Source: Pachyseris speciosa
Taxonomy: Eukaryota; Cnidaria; Anthozoa; Scleractinia; Pachyseridae
Direction: 5' to 3'
DNA length: 64,000 bases
Assembly: GCA_016490735.1 (NCBI GenBank)
Contig: JAEMWC010001563.1
Coordinates: forward strand, 67,501-131,500
In this document: positions 52,045 to 63,559 of the stretch, in pieces
How the letters are laid out: each line of letters starts with the position of its first letter
Numbering within the stretch: position 1 is the first letter of the stretch
Notes under the pieces: generated by a model
What the model was told of the DNA's origin: nothing
Seen by the model: only the letters and a program-made list of their open reading frames with translations
Database searches by the model: none
Translations under genes and position numbers: made by a program

Positions 52045-55000
52045 AGTCACTCTTGGGAGTGAGAGGGTTAACTGACACTATTTAATAAGCTCTCTCACAC
52101 ACACACACGCACACACATACACAGGAAAGAAAAAAAAGTAATAATGATGAGAGTTATAAAAAAAAACCAGTTATGCATATATAAAGATGTCTACATTACA
52201 ATAGCCTGAGGGAAAAATAAGGATAGAGATTCACAAAAAGTCAAAGAAAAGCTAATTAGGTAAAATGCAAATATGAGCAGAAAGGTCACTATAGCGCAAA
52301 TCAACATTCATCTCCTCAGTTTCAAGAATCTTCAAAAGCAAGTGAGCCAGTTTACGTTTAAAGGGTGTTTTCCTTAGCTTACGAAGTTCAAGGGGGATAC
52401 CATTCCATATTACTATCACAAAAAACTGCTTGCTAACATTAAGCTCATCAATCAATGCACCTACAGTGCATTGAAATCCAGCTGCTCTTTTGGTCAGCCA
52501 AGTGCAAAACCAAGCAACTTGATAATAAAATATTGGGCATTTGGTTGATACCACTATCAAGGTAATGAATAATGTAGTATGAGGATTTAAGGTAATGATT
52601 CATCAAAGCAAAAGTGCTGGAAATCCGTGTTAGCCATCTTATGAATAAATAATAATAAATATAAAACTTATATTGCGCATATACAATACAAATATTTTCA
52701 TATGCGCATAACAAGCAATAAGATCAAAATTAATAAGTCGGTTAAAAAGCTATCATAAAAATGTATAGATAAATCAATTAAAAGCTATCTTAAAAAAGGT
52801 ATGTTTTGAGAACTTGTTTAAGAGATATGAGGATCTGAATGTTTCTGATCTCCGCCGGAAGACAGTTCCATAGTTTCGAAGCAGCCGACTGAAAGGCTCG
52901 GTCACCAAGCGTAGGTAGGCACCGCGCTTTGGCTGGTACCAACAGAGTTGCATTCCTGGACCTAAGATTATATCTTGACTGGGGAGCGATAGCAATAAGA
53001 TCGACCAGATATTGTGGTGCAAGTCCATGGAGGCACTTGAATGTTAGCAGCACAATTTTGAATTCAATTCTGTATTTGATGGGCAACCAGTGAAGATCTT
53101 CCAAAATGGGAGTGATATAACAGATGCGAGGAGTGTTAGTGACAAGTCTCGCAGCAGCATTTTGAACTATTTGAAGTTTACTCATATCAATTGCAGGAAG
53201 GCCATATAAAATACTGTTGCAGTAGTCCAATTTACTAGTGATAAACGCGTGGATAAGGGATATGGCAGATTGATGAGACTTTCTGATCCTACGTAAGTTG
53301 TAGAGATAATAAAAAGACGAACTGCAGATGTTATTGATATGGCTAATCATATCGAGATTAGGGTCAAACCATGATCCCAAGTTTTTCACCTTTGTTGAAG
53401 GACATTTTCGAGATTCACCAACAACAAGGTGTGAGGTAATTACTTTCTCAAGTTGCTGTCTTGTTCCAAGAATAAGAAATTCTGTTTTGTCGGGATTAAG
53501 TTTTAATCTGTCCATCAGCATCCAGTTCTGTAGATCACGAATGCATGATTGTATAGATGACACAGCAGCAGTTTCGTTGGTGGAATTACCAGGTTTAAAG
53601 GCCAAATATAACTGAGTATCATCGGCATAGGCATGTACGTTTGGCAAGTGGTTGTTGACAATATTGAACAGCTTACTGGAATAAATTACGAATAATAAAG
53701 GACCCAGGCAACTGCCTTGGGGTACCCCAAAGTCGATATTGAACCGGTCTGATAGTACACCATCAACTGTAATTTTCTGAGAGCGATTTGATAAATACGA
53801 GGCGAACCAGTCTAAGACTTTTCCAGATACACCAAATTCTGTGCACAAACGGTTTAAGAGAATTTGGTGGTCAACCGTGTCGAAGGCGGCGCTGAGGTCC
53901 AGAAGGATAAGAAGCGTAGCGTGTTGTTTATCCATATTCATTAGAATATCATTTTTAATTTTGAGTAGGGCTGTTTCAGTACTATGGTTAGGACGATATG
54001 CTGATTGGAGCGTAGGAAACAGGTTGTTCTTAACCAGATGGGACTGTAGCTGATCCGCTGCTGCTCGTTCGACAAATACTTGTCTCTTACAAGTCACGTA
54101 CCCCTGATTTGAGATTGGCAATAAAAATTAAGAAGTAAAATTAAAATACAATCCAAAGCTCACCTAATTAAATTACATAATTGTCACTCACAAACTATAT
54201 CTGATTTAAAATTGACACAAATAACGTAATAGATAGGACTTAAAACTGCTTAAAGAACGTGCAAAAATTTATAGAGATAAGATTCTAATCCTTCAAAAAC
54301 GAGCCCTTCGCTTAATGTATTTTGGTGACTACAGATCTCATGGAATCGCGTTTTTTGTTTCTTCTCGTTCTCTTCCTCTGGACATGCTTTACTTTAAATC
54401 AGTTGTCATCTTGATGCATGACATATCCAATAACTTGTCACCTCCTAACATATCTAACTTATATACTTACCAAGCTAATATTCATTCCTATGAGACAAGA
54501 TCATCTTCAAGAGGCGACTATTTTGTCGAAAGTTCAAGATTAGATATACAAAAAAAGGCCTTTTCAAGAAATGGTGTTAGAATCTGGAATAGCTTGTCTT
54601 GTGAAGTGCGCCGGCTATCAAAACACAAATTTAAAAGTAAAATTCATGATCTCCTCCTCCCGAGACTTGCAAAATACGATGATTATATTGATTTGTGTAA
54701 TTTATTAGCAAAACTATAAGACCTCAGCTTGTTCTGTTCTCTTGCCATTTCTTAAATGTATTGATGTATTTGTAATTTGTCTAGAATTTTGAATCTCTTG
54801 CTCTGTAAATCTTTTATTTATTTTATAATATACGTATTTAACACTGCTCGCCCGGACTAGCCTTTGCTAACTGCGGGCAGTGCATATTTCTGTAAATTAA
54901 ATAAACTAAACTTGAAACTTGAGCATGCATGATGTTCGATGGAACACCATTCCAGTCTGTTATGTAGCGATTTAAAAAGAAAAGCTGAAGGCCATATATA

Positions 55001-56794
55001 TATATTTAGCCAGGCCAAGCCTAGAATCGGAGCTGCACACTCTCACCGAGCAACTTCGCATGGCTTTATTTTGGCCAGTTTAATTTGTGTCCAAAACAAT
55101 TGAGCAGCAGCAGGGAAAACGAAGAGTTTTCGATAGCAAACGTTTGCAAAAAAAAAAAAAAAAGACAGACATTCTTGAGTCCTAACTACTTTCAGATGAA
55201 AGCGTAAAGGAATTCAAAGCGGATAAAAAAAAAACACTACAAGCGATGCAAAGTACGATGCGAGTGTTTGCTCGAAGAAGGAGAAGGTGGAGAAATTAAA
55301 CAAGACTAGCTAATAATAAAAATAGCTTGTACTGATTAAGCTAGAAAAATCGGTATTTATTTTGACATAAATGCCCCTAGAAAAGAAAATAAAGGTTACA
55401 AACTGATCGTTTACAGCAGTCAACAGGAATTGACCGCGGTTCAGAAACAACAGAACAACAAACATATTACAAGAAAACAGAGCACAATACGAATATTTTT
55501 AGAAGATTCTTGGAGAAGGTGGAGAAATTAGACAAGTAACAAAAATATCTTGTATTAAGCTAGAAAAATTGCGTAGCAAATTTGACATAAAGGTCCGTAG
55601 AAAAGACAAAAAAGAGGTCCGCACCAGATCGTTTAGAGCAGTCAACAGGAATCATTGAGGCAGCAATCACTCGGAACGCGACAGAGCTGCGCGCCATTTC
55701 CCACAAAATCTTTCCTTGGCTAACACAAGTGATTGGATAGTTTTACTGTTACCTCCCATGTCTTCCGAAGAACCTTCTTCAATTAATGATTCTCAGTGGC
55801 AAAACATCATCCAGTTAACGAAGAAAGCGCTTGCCAAACCACACCAGCATTTCTCTCGCAGAGCCGTCCACTGTAAAATTTATCAAAGCCAGCCAGCCAG
55901 TCAACCCATTTCGCTGTTTTTAAAATCCAAACGCCGATTCTCACCGGTTCAAACAAATTAAGACGACATGTTTATAGACGGCGAAACTTCATTGTTTTTT
56001 ACAGGCCGCTTTCGACGAAGATCTCTAAAACTTTTTTCAAATGACGAGTGAAGCGCGCTGGTTTTTGACATTTTTAACAGCATTTTGACAACTTTATGTC
56101 AGATTTTGAGACGTGCACATGCACATGAATTTGATCGGCTTTTTTTTTTAAAGAGCTTGAGTTTCCGCCTTTAATCGTTAATTTTACGAGGACTCATTGC
56201 GATTACGTATTAACAAGATAAGGGCAAAGTTTCTTAACGCTGTTGAGGCACCAGGGTCGAAAAACAGTCAGCCAAGCCGAGTAAAAACACTCGTTCGCTT
56301 GCAAAGAAAACAACGTAACAACACAAACAGCTCTTCCTTTCATCACTTGAAAATTCACCTTCCGGAGTATCTTTTGACAAGTTCTTGACTTTTTTGCTTT
56401 TTACGCGAATTTAAAGACAAACTTCGATGGAAGAAGATGAAATCAACTGAATGTGAAATTACGAGCCGCAGAAAGCGCGCGAAAAATTAAGTGTCCCACA
56501 CCTGGCTTGAGCCTGCGATCCAATCGAAAGCAAGTACCTGGTCAGCGTTCAACTTCAAAAATACAGCTGACCTCGATGAGTTCTTAAGTTGAGCCCGCGA
56601 TATGGTCACGTGACACTGGTCAGCGGATACCTTGTTTTGACAGGTGTCAATTGGCTATAGGAGGAATGTCCAGTATGAAAGACGTATGCTGTAAACTAGC
56701 TTGTCAGGTTGGCCAGGTGGATAGGATATTATTAATTATTGGGCGACTCCGTCGTCGTGCGTACGCGCCCACGAGCAATACCGCTAGCCAGGAT

Positions 56795-56826
<32 letters not shown>

Positions 56827-57456
56827 AAGTATGGTGCTCCGCTTGGCGGCTCTTTGGGCCGCCGGAGCTCCGCTATAACCTTAACCTTACCTTACTTAAC
56901 CTTACGTTATAGCTCCGCTATAACCTTACTTAATTTCTGAGAATTGCACTGTAAGACTGGGACCTATCTTGAACCATATTGTGTCCATACTAGGGGTCCA
57001 TATTTTGTTGAGCAAAGTGTAAACAAAAATTGCACAACCTTATTGTTCAATTCTCAAAATGAACCCGACTGAAGGCTTGTGTAACTGATGATGATGTGCA
57101 ATGAAACTTTCAAAGTGTGACAGTACCTTAAAGGATATTCAGGGTAATTAGCAGGGATATCTTTTTTCTTGAAATGCATGCCATCGAGTGTTATGTTCAG
57201 GCCATAATAAGGTTTTTTTAAACTGATTTCAGGTTGATATTCAGTGGGAAGCAAATGTAAGTATATTTTAAGCATTTCCTACAACCAGCAACTCAAGAAA
57301 TGTCTTGTTATACATGTAGATGCAAGTAAAACGTTTTATTTTTGTTTCGTTTCATGATTTTTTCACAGGAATGATGATAAAACTGCTCAAGACTACAAGA
57401 TTCAAGGCGGATCTGTTCTTCATCTCGTACTCGCACTAAGAGGCGGCTTGTTGTAA
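45173..57456 (+). CDS. NEDD8: NEDD8 ubiquitin-like modifier, six coding exons
   Basis: Exons 45173-45190, 45281-45298, 47836-47865, 48740-48798, 57233-57256 and 57369-57456 are all bounded by GT-AG introns with matching phases. They give 78 residues: [48 protein letters not shown], and H-L-V-L-A-L-R-G-G followed by L-L. NEDD8 is conjugated to cullins to activate cullin-RING ubiquitin ligases. The di-Gly at 75-76 is the conjugation site, so the two terminal Leu must be removed by a protease. Ala72 (L-A-L-R-G-G) distinguishes it from ubiquitin, which has Arg there. Three exons are only 18, 18 and 24 bases long. ATTAAA at about 57632 may be the poly(A) signal. Confidence 0.95.
46278..46495 (+). 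repeat. Degenerate ~55-bp tandem repeat, four copies
   Basis: Each unit holds CAAGC...TACTC(A/G)TGTATACCTC...AAACCACAAGCAGAAAG. It lies in NEDD8 intron 2. Confidence 0.65.
46738..46993 (+). repeat. ~128-bp tandem repeat, two copies
   Basis: ATGAC(A/G)GGTCA(C/T)GATGATCC...ACTCCATCC and TAGC(G/A)TTATGCTGAAA...AAATGACTTC occur twice in the same order. Confidence 0.7.
48055..48292 (-). mobile_element. tRNA-derived SINE (second family) in a NEDD8 intron
   Basis: On the minus strand GGTAGCTGAGTGGTTAGAGT (A box) and GGGTTCAAGTCCC (B box) are followed by a non-tRNA body to about 48055. The tRNA-like head lacks a foldable 3' half, so it is not a tRNA gene. Its sequence differs from the SINEs at 13552 and 19537. 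Confidence 0.75.
49735..50062. mobile_element. Diverged relative of the 215-bp foldback MITE
   Basis: Ends GAAGTGCTGAGAGCAT and complement of AGAAGGGCTGAGAGCATAAC, with internal GCAGTTCACTTGCAAAAATT as in 25620-25834. A large hairpin of about 328 bp. Confidence 0.7.
50063..51969. other. NEDD8 intron 4 sequence, AT-rich
   Basis: No protein recognised. TATATTTAGCCAAGCCTA near 51058 recurs near 55000, probably a repeat family. Short repeats of ATTTGGACCCC occur at 51228-51345. Confidence 0.35.
51970..52071. mobile_element. 102-bp MITE with TTAA ends, diverged copy
   Basis: Same family as 38987-39087 (TTAACCCTTT...GAGGGTTAA, same TTTGACGAGTAAAATCGTCT core), with several differences. Confidence 0.85.
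52096..52122. repeat. (CA)n microsatellite
   Basis: Imperfect CA repeat with CG and TA interruptions. Confidence 0.8.
52252..52560 (-). pseudogene. Probable 3' end fragment of a LINE ORF2
   Basis: The C-terminal pattern [20 protein letters not shown]...L-L-K-I-L-E-T-E-E resembles the end of non-LTR retrotransposon ORF2 proteins. No RT motif lies in this frame. It is a different copy from 52790-54125. Confidence 0.45.
52790..54125 (-). pseudogene. LINE (CR1/L2/jockey-type) reverse transcriptase, 5'-truncated
   Basis: 443 open codons with RT motifs [13 protein letters not shown] (73-85), [13 protein letters not shown] (132-144) and Y-A-D-D (165-168). A standard C-terminal region, W-N-C-L-P-A-E-I-R, ends at 52790. 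The endonuclease and N-terminal RT motifs are absent and the first residues look scrambled, typical of 5' truncation on insertion. A 3' tail rich in TTTATTATTATTTATT follows at 52625-52680. It lies in NEDD8 intron 4, antisense to the gene. Confidence 0.88.
54246..54905 (+). pseudogene. LINE ORF2 C-terminal fragment
   Basis: Starts [13 protein letters not shown] and continues to [10 protein letters not shown] and L-C-N-L-L-A-K-L (stop at 54717-54719). That is followed by a 3' UTR ending AAATTAAATAAACTAAACTT. No catalytic motif. A second LINE family, opposite in orientation to 52790-54125. Confidence 0.7.
55270..55660 (+). repeat. ~230-bp tandem duplication, two copies
   Basis: GAGAAGGTGGAGAAATTA, AAGCTAGAAAAAT, TTTGACATAAA and GCAGTCAACAGGAAT occur in the same order at 55276-55430 and 55509-55655. 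Confidence 0.7.
55665..57232. other. NEDD8 intron 4, 3' part
   Basis: No gene recognised. Around 56835-56935 AGCTCCGCTATAACCTTA recurs with an inverted GGCGGCTC/GGGCCGCC pair, probably part of an interspersed repeat. Confidence 0.35.
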
Positions 57457-57883
57457 CAGCAATATTTACATGTAATTTTATCTGTTTAGTTCAAGTTATA
57501 ATTTTCTTTGGTAGTTTGGATGTAGTTCTGTACAGGATTTTCTGTTATGTAAGAATGTAGAATGAAAACCAGAAGATTTTTAATTCTTTAACCGTGTAAC
57601 AGATGGAATGTATGTGCTCTAGAATTGTCTTATTAAAATTAACATTGTGCGCATTTTCCACTTACTGGCCTGGTTTTCTGAGGATTTAAGCAAGCCTACA
57701 GGAAATATCCAGTTGGGACAGGGTCTAACAAAAATGAAATTTGCAATATTGGGACGATCTTCCATCTTTAGGTCTATCAGATAAATGGCTTAGGAGCAAG
57801 CAACATCAAGCAAAGCAGGCAGTGTAAAAATGAAATAAAATAATAATCGTGATCGGTGCACTTGGAAGCATCTCGAAAAACGC

Positions 57884-58250
57884 AAAGACCTGGTATGGCC
57901 CGGGGGAAGGGAGGGGGTACTCCCAGAAAAATTGGGTGGGGGTGTGCTGCCCGCTTCCTGAAACCCTTACCCTATTTCAGACCAAAATCTGCGGTTTTCC
58001 CTACCCTATTTCAGACCTGACCAAAACTTTTATACCCTATTTCAGACCTATTTTACGTATACGGTTGACGTAAACATAATTAAAAGCAAAAAAGAAGGGT
58101 TTTGTTGATGGTCTTATTGCCTTATGATGAATAAGTAGCTTCTAAAAAAAACATACCTAATTCAAGACTACAGTGCACAAACCATGCCCTATTTCAGACC
58201 AAAATTGTCGAAATCGATACCCTATTTCACACTGTGCAGACAAATTCCAA
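57884..58250 (+). repeat. Interspersed repeat with recurring TACCCTATTTCAGAC
   Basis: GGGGGTACTCCCAG is followed by five occurrences of TACCCTATTTCAGACC or a close variant (57969-58232), irregularly spaced. Its right edge meets the LTR of the BEL/Pao element. Confidence 0.65.
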
Positions 58251-58708
58251 AATAGTTCCGGAGAACTAGATAGCCTAAACTCTAAAACCTAACCCGATTA
58301 AATCCGAATAACAAAACTACGACTACGTTGCCGTTATATACCCCGGGCGTCCCAGGAGGCTAGCAACTTCAATGACCTTAATTTAAGTGTCAAGTTCGTT
58401 AAGCTCTCTGTAACAGAGTCAATAGTTCATTAGCTTGGTTTCGCAATTACGGACAAGACTTAATATCAACGGACCAATTAATGAACAGTCAGTCAAATTC
58501 GCTGGTTTCATCCCTCCTGTTTCATTAACACTCCCCCTCAATTCGAGAATTCTTAAGGAAAGTGTTATCGAATTCACAAAGTCAGTTAAGAGTTAAGCAC
58601 TAAATGTCTCTTAATGACTGGTCTCTTCCAGCAAGCAAAGCCTTGCCACCGGTCGCGTGTAAGTCCCAGGTTTTGGTCTTGACCTCAGCAGTTCTCACGC
58701 GACCATCT

Positions 58709-59476
58709 TCACGTGGAAAGATGCAGAATTCGTCCAACCCTCCACATTCCTCGTGCAACATTCGGTTCTGCTATGAGAACTAAGTCTCCTTGAAACATGT
58801 TTCTTGTCTCCTCAGTCCACTTGTTTCTTTGAGTAAGGAAGGGAAGATATTCCTTGACCCAACGATTCCAAAACATGATTGCCAGCGCTTGTGCTTGACG
58901 ATACTTCTTCCTTGAATTGATTTCTCGGTCCTCTACGACATCAAAAGGGACATTCAAATTTGGCCTGTGCAGAAGGATGTGGTTCGGCGTCAAAGCTTCC
59001 AGATCGTTGGGATCAGTACTAACTGCGACAATGGGCCTAGAATTGAGAATTCCTTCTACCTCTACTAACGCTGTGTGAAGAAGATCGGAATTGATCCACT
59101 TTCCTTGAAGTATTGCATACAAAGTACGTTTGCATGATTTCACTAATCGTTCCACTGCTCCGTTCATATGAGGCGAACTAAGTGGTCTGAAAATCCAATC
59201 TGTTCCATGAGATGAGAGCTTCTGAGTTGTTCTGGCATGAGAAAATCGTTCCCAGCCTTCTTTCACTTCTCTGGCAGCTCCAACAAAGTTGGTACCCCTG
59301 TCGGTTGTGATCGTTCTTGGATAACCTCTTCGGTTGACAAACCTAGCTGGACAATTTAAGAAGGTATCTGTGTCGAGGGAATCAGCAACTTCAAGATGAA
59401 TAGCTCTAACATTGGCACAACAGAAAAGAACAGCCCATTTCTTCAATTCACTTCTCTTCTCTGGTTCTTTACACAC
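58709..59476 (-). pseudogene. BEL/Pao integrase core and C-terminal domain
   Basis: About 255 open codons. T-T-D-R-G-T-N-F-V-G-A holds the second catalytic Asp (59) and M-N-G-A-V-E-R-L-V-K-S-C the Glu (109). The spacing of 49 residues is normal for DDE integrases. N-H-I-L-L and W...Y-L-P-x-L-T-Q-R-x-K-W belong to the C-terminal DUF5641-type domain. The first Asp is in the neighbouring frame (H-I-D-L-F, about 59495). The pol tail continues after a frameshift below 58709. Confidence 0.85.
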
Positions 59477-59957
59477 ATAGGACGAAAGAGATCGATGTGC
59501 GTGTGTGTAAATGGCGGGAGAAACGGGAGGTGGTGGTGGTGATGGTGTTCAGCAATGATAAGACGACCAATCGCTGACTTAGCATCCAGCATGATTGGGT
59601 GTTTCGTGTCATAGCAAACTGGAGCATATCAAATTCTTCAACTCTGAGCAGACCATCATTGCGGTCAATAAAAGGAACCAAACGTTTTAAGCGAGATCCA
59701 TTCGGGAGGTACTTTCTTTCCTTCAGAGCCTTAATCTCTTCTGGGAATGACGTAAACTGAGATCTTCGAATCAGAAGTAATTCTGCTTGATACAGATCTT
59801 CAACGGTGAGGCTTTGTGCTGTGTTCCCTTGTGATGGCAATTTCTTGACAGACCGCATAAAGTTCGTTACAAAAGCTGTAACTCGTTTAGCCCTTTCGAA
59901 GGTGGAATATCGTGTTAGGTCAATAACGTCTTCGGCTTGGGCATCGACAAGCTTCAC
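59469..59957 (-). pseudogene. BEL/Pao integrase N-terminal zinc-binding region
   Basis: A-E-L-L-L-I-R-R-S-Q, L-K-R-L-V-P-F-I-D-R-N-D-G-L-L-R-V match the linker before the H2C2 zinc domain. The zinc domain itself is damaged: the codons become a His/Thr-rich run from a CAC-type repeat at 59525-59545. Confidence 0.65.
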
Positions 59958-60289
59958 GTGAGTTGATGACGAACTTCATTCTCATCTTCAATTTGCTCCC
60001 CCTCGTCAGGCACTAAGGGCCAACGGTCTTCAGTTTGAGAGAGAAAATTAGGGCCTCGTGGCCAGGGGCTTTCAGAGGTCATCTGGGAAAGTGGAAGACC
60101 ACATGTTCCTCCATCGGCCACATTCAAAGAAGTTGGGACATGACGAACTTCGACTGTCCGTTGATTTTCACTGCGGAGAACGTCTAGATTACTGGTAATA
60201 TCCACGATTCTATGGGCTACAAAGTCTCTGTACTTGACACTTGATTGGTGAATCCAGTGAAGTACGACCATGGAATTGACCCAAAACAC
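59954..60289 (-). pseudogene. BEL/Pao RNase H domain fragment
   Basis: F-W-V-N-S-M-V-V-L-H-W-I and V-R-H-V-P-T-S-L-N-V-A-D-G-G-T are RNase H landmarks. The first has Asn where the catalytic Asp is expected (W-x-D-S), which would inactivate it even without the flanking frame breaks. Confidence 0.7.
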
Positions 60290-60567
60290 AACTTTACCAA
60301 TAATTTAGTCCAACGAATTTACCAGAGATATAGAATATGGCGATCTGGGAGGTCATGCACGTTGCATCAAGCTCTAGTCGCGGTATGGTCCAATGTTCTC
60401 TAAATCCTTCATCTCGGTTTCTCATTTCATCCAATCCTTCAAGATGCTTTCTTCTATGACGTCATCCCATCCAAATTTACACGTCAGAAATGACCGTTGG
60501 CAGATCCTCCCTAGAATTGTGAATGCACTGAACCAGCCATATGGATCCCAAATCGATGAGACTTAAC

Positions 60568-61716
60568 TTAGGATGTTGCGCGGGGTTCTTGCAGGGCCTC
60601 CCTATGGAACTGAGATGTGGTAGGTATCTGTGCTGGCACAGTACAGTATATAATACCCAACGCTCTGGAACATGGATGCCTGGACTGTGTCAACTGCTTT
60701 ACTTCCACTCTCTCCGACACTGGTATATCATTGAGAACTGCTTTACTATCGCTGATCCACTTTGTAAGAATAAAACCCCCGAGCTTCATGAGCGCACTAA
60801 GGTCACAACGAAGGTTGATGGCTTCACTTTCGCTGTCAACAGAGTTAAGAGAATCGTCCACATAAAGATTTCTTCTAACCGCCTCTGCAGGCTCAGGAAA
60901 CTTCTCACGATGCTCTTCTGCAGTAACCTTAAACACGTAATTTGCGCAGGCTGGCGCTGAGCGCTCACCAAACGGCCTCCTCAAGCACTGATAGGCATCT
61001 GGTTCTTGATCTTGTGACTCTCTATACAGGAAGCGAAAAGCAAGCGTATCAGCATCTGTAACTTGCAATTGGGGGAACATGTCTTTGATATCTGAGCATA
61101 GTGCAATACGCCCCTGACGGAAGCGAAGTACAACACGGTATAGTGAGGTCAGGAGATCTGGGCCAGCAAGTATAAAGTCATTCAAACTCTTTCCATGGAA
61201 CCGTGCTGCAGCATTGTACACTCTACGAACTTTCTCTGGCTTCTTAGAGTATCGAACAGGATGATGGGTCAAATAATTAATTCTCTGGCTCACAGTTTCT
61301 TTCACTTCTTCAGCGGTCAGCTTTCTAATATAACTACTCTGTACATCATTATCGATCGAAGCACGGTAGGCTCGTCTCAGTTCAGGATATCGATCTAACC
61401 GAGTTCGAAGCTGCGCCTCAGCTGCTATTCTGTTGTATGGTAATAAAGGATTCGGATCCTTCCAGCGAATACCAAATTCGACGGCATTTTGGTTTGGGAT
61501 TCGTCTCAGTGTTGAGTTCTCTAGAATTGCATAGGCTTTCTGATCTTCAATTGATCGGACACTGTTCTTGATCCTCGAGGTAGGCACAGCTTCCATGTTG
61601 ATCCATTGTTGCAGCTGTTGACCGAGATTAACGTCACTCTCAGACTGTAACTCAGCTTCTAGGCGGCACATATGGATCTTTTCTTCTTTAGAACCAGGCA
61701 GATGAGAGAATGCCAA
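60568..61716 (-). pseudogene. BEL/Pao reverse transcriptase
   Basis: 382 open codons. R-V-V-Y/R-R-V-Y-N-A-A-A (164-171), S-D-I-K-D-M-F-P-Q (208-216), F-G-E-R-S-A-P (249-255) and Y-V-D-D-S-L (285-290) are the RT motifs, with the BEL/Pao-specific D-P-N-P-L-L-P-Y-N-R before them. The RT core is intact; both neighbours are in other frames. Confidence 0.88.
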
Positions 61717-62239
61717 CCATCCTAGACGTGTCCTAACTGCTACTGGAGTTCCGGGGGGAACAATTCTCTCTCTAAAGCAGCTTGCAAGGTGATGATTATC
61801 TTAATGGCGGATGCATCCACTAGCTGTAAAGGAAGATCCTTTAAGTGATCGAAACGCATTTTGTCCTTGGCCCAATCAACACAGTATACGGGATTGTTCA
61901 TTTCCGGTACTGTGTGCACTTTAGAGATGACGTGTTTTGTCCTTCTCCCAGCTCTGGAGATACAAACATTCTTCAGTCAGCTCAGAGGAATCGATAACTC
62001 CATCCATATTGGCACCGCTAAGTACAAACTTGCTATGAGGACCCGAAAGACCCAGCTGCTCAGCGATGTCCTGCTGAAGTAAGGTGGCATTAGATCCTCC
62101 ATCGAGAAGAGCTTACATTTGTAATCGTCCGTTCGGCCCGTAAAGGATGACGTGAACTATGTGATGAACGACTCGAACGCCACTTGTGGCTACTCGTGTT
62201 GAATGTGTTTCACTAGGTCTGTCAGGTCTCTGTTGGGTC

Positions 62240-62992
62240 TCACGGACTTGCGCTGTGGAGCCTGGAACTAGTGATGGATCTGCAGGTACGACTGTTTGCA
62301 CCCCTCAGTGATTGGGCAGTTTGAGTACTTATCACTGCTATTATCCTTTGGGCAATGGCCATGTTGATCTCGTGTAGCAGAGGGTGATGATTTCGACTAC
62401 ACCTATTCACACCACAAGTCAACCATGCCTTGCAATCTCTCCTTAAGTGTCGACCAAAGCAATTTAAACAAAGTCCCTTCTCCCTGACGAGTTTCTCTTT
62501 ACCGGCTGTATCGAGGCCTTTAAACAAACGACACTCTCGAACACTGTTTTTCCATTCTCATGAAACGGGCAAACCTGAGACCGAGCATCCGCGATGAACG
62601 AGTACTTCCGGTTTGACGGCTTGGATTCTGAAGAGGCCTTACTTTGGCAAGGTGTTAAAGGTGAATCTAGAAAGGCGCGCTCCCACACTCTGGCTTGCCT
62701 CTCCAACCATCTACGGAATGATTCCAAATCGGCATCCTGGGGGTTTCACTGGTGTGTCTCGACTAGGCAATTTTGAGAGAGGGTGGGAGCTTAGCCAGAA
62801 CTTCACGTACTTGAGACATTGCCTCAATTCGTGACCTTGACCGAGTGATTCGAAGGTTGCTACTAAAATAGCAACAGTCTCTGAAAGTGATCTTAGTTGC
62901 TCAACATTCTTTTCCATGACAGAAGGATGTTTCTTGAGCGCTGTGACATGAGCCAACAGTATGCTGGTTGGGTCCCCGAACCATACTTCCAA
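62240..62992 (-). pseudogene. BEL/Pao gag, DUF1759 and zinc-knuckle parts, frameshifted
   Basis: 62992-62711 reads F-G-D-P...V-T-A-L-K-K-H-P-S-V...L-R-S-L-S-E-T-V, a DUF1759-type gag segment. 62527-62400 gives C-L-N-C-F-G-R-H...D-C and C-G-V-N-R-C-S-R-N-H-H-P-L-L-H, the zinc-binding knuckles. At least two frame breaks occur between them. Confidence 0.65.
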
Positions 62993-63295
62993 TGTATTAT
63001 TCCAGGCCTTTTGATACTTCCCGCTATTGCAAAGCCCTTTCAGTCTTGTCGATTACGTGCAATAGTAGCAGGTCCAACAGTTCGTATTCAGAATAAATCT
63101 GCTCCTTTTCTAGCTTATGCAAGGCCTATGCAAGTTTGAGCTTTGCCTTGGCCTCCTCGAGTTCCAATTCTGCTTCGGCTTCTACGTGAATTCTTCTCCA
63201 TTGTTGCCTCAAACGCAAGTTTTCGCTCTCTTGCTCTCGTTTCCAGTTCAGATGTTCTTCTTCCGTTACGCAAGTTCCACCTCCATTTTCGTCTG

Positions 63296-63453
63296 AATAG
63301 GCTAGTTTCGAATTGTAGAAGAACAAAAGAACCAAGTCGAGGTTGAGGGGAATAATTTGCATTTTCTTTTGTCAAAAACAAACGAAAATGCAAATTATTC
63401 CCCTGAACTTCGACTTGGTTCTTCTGTTCTTCTACAATTCGAAACTAGCCTAT
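63296..63453. repeat. Inverted repeat, two ~69-bp arms with a short loop
   Basis: TAGGCTAGTTTCGAATTGTA...GCATTTTC (63298-63366) reads back as GAAAATGC...TACAATTCGAAACTAGCCTA (63384-63453), with few mismatches and a spacer of about 17 bp. Confidence 0.88.
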
Positions 63454-63559
63454 TGAAGCGCGACTTCTTAAAACTTTCATTGATGGATCGCGATGACTGT
63501 GACTGCGACAAACGGCTTGAATGGGAAGGCCCACGGTTCGTCATTTTCGTCTCTGTAAA

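Larger units (their letters stand above)
58245..63360 (-). mobile_element. BEL/Pao LTR retrotransposon, decayed, 5' LTR not found
   Basis: Minus-strand order, from high to low coordinates: gag coiled coil (63340-63126), DUF1759-type gag (62992-62711), zinc knuckles (62500-62380), retropepsin-like protease with D-G-G-S-N (about 62085-62075), RT (61716-60568), RNase H (60289-60000), integrase (59957-58709), a purine tract TTGAGGGGGAG and an LTR start TGTTAATG at 58530. TATATAA at 58336-58342 lies inside that LTR. Many frameshifts separate the domains, so it is inactive. The LTR's lower limit is unclear. Confidence 0.85.

Noticed and set aside
60541..60960. Plus-strand 139-residue frame
   Set aside because: Antisense to the BEL/Pao RT, with no recognisable motif.
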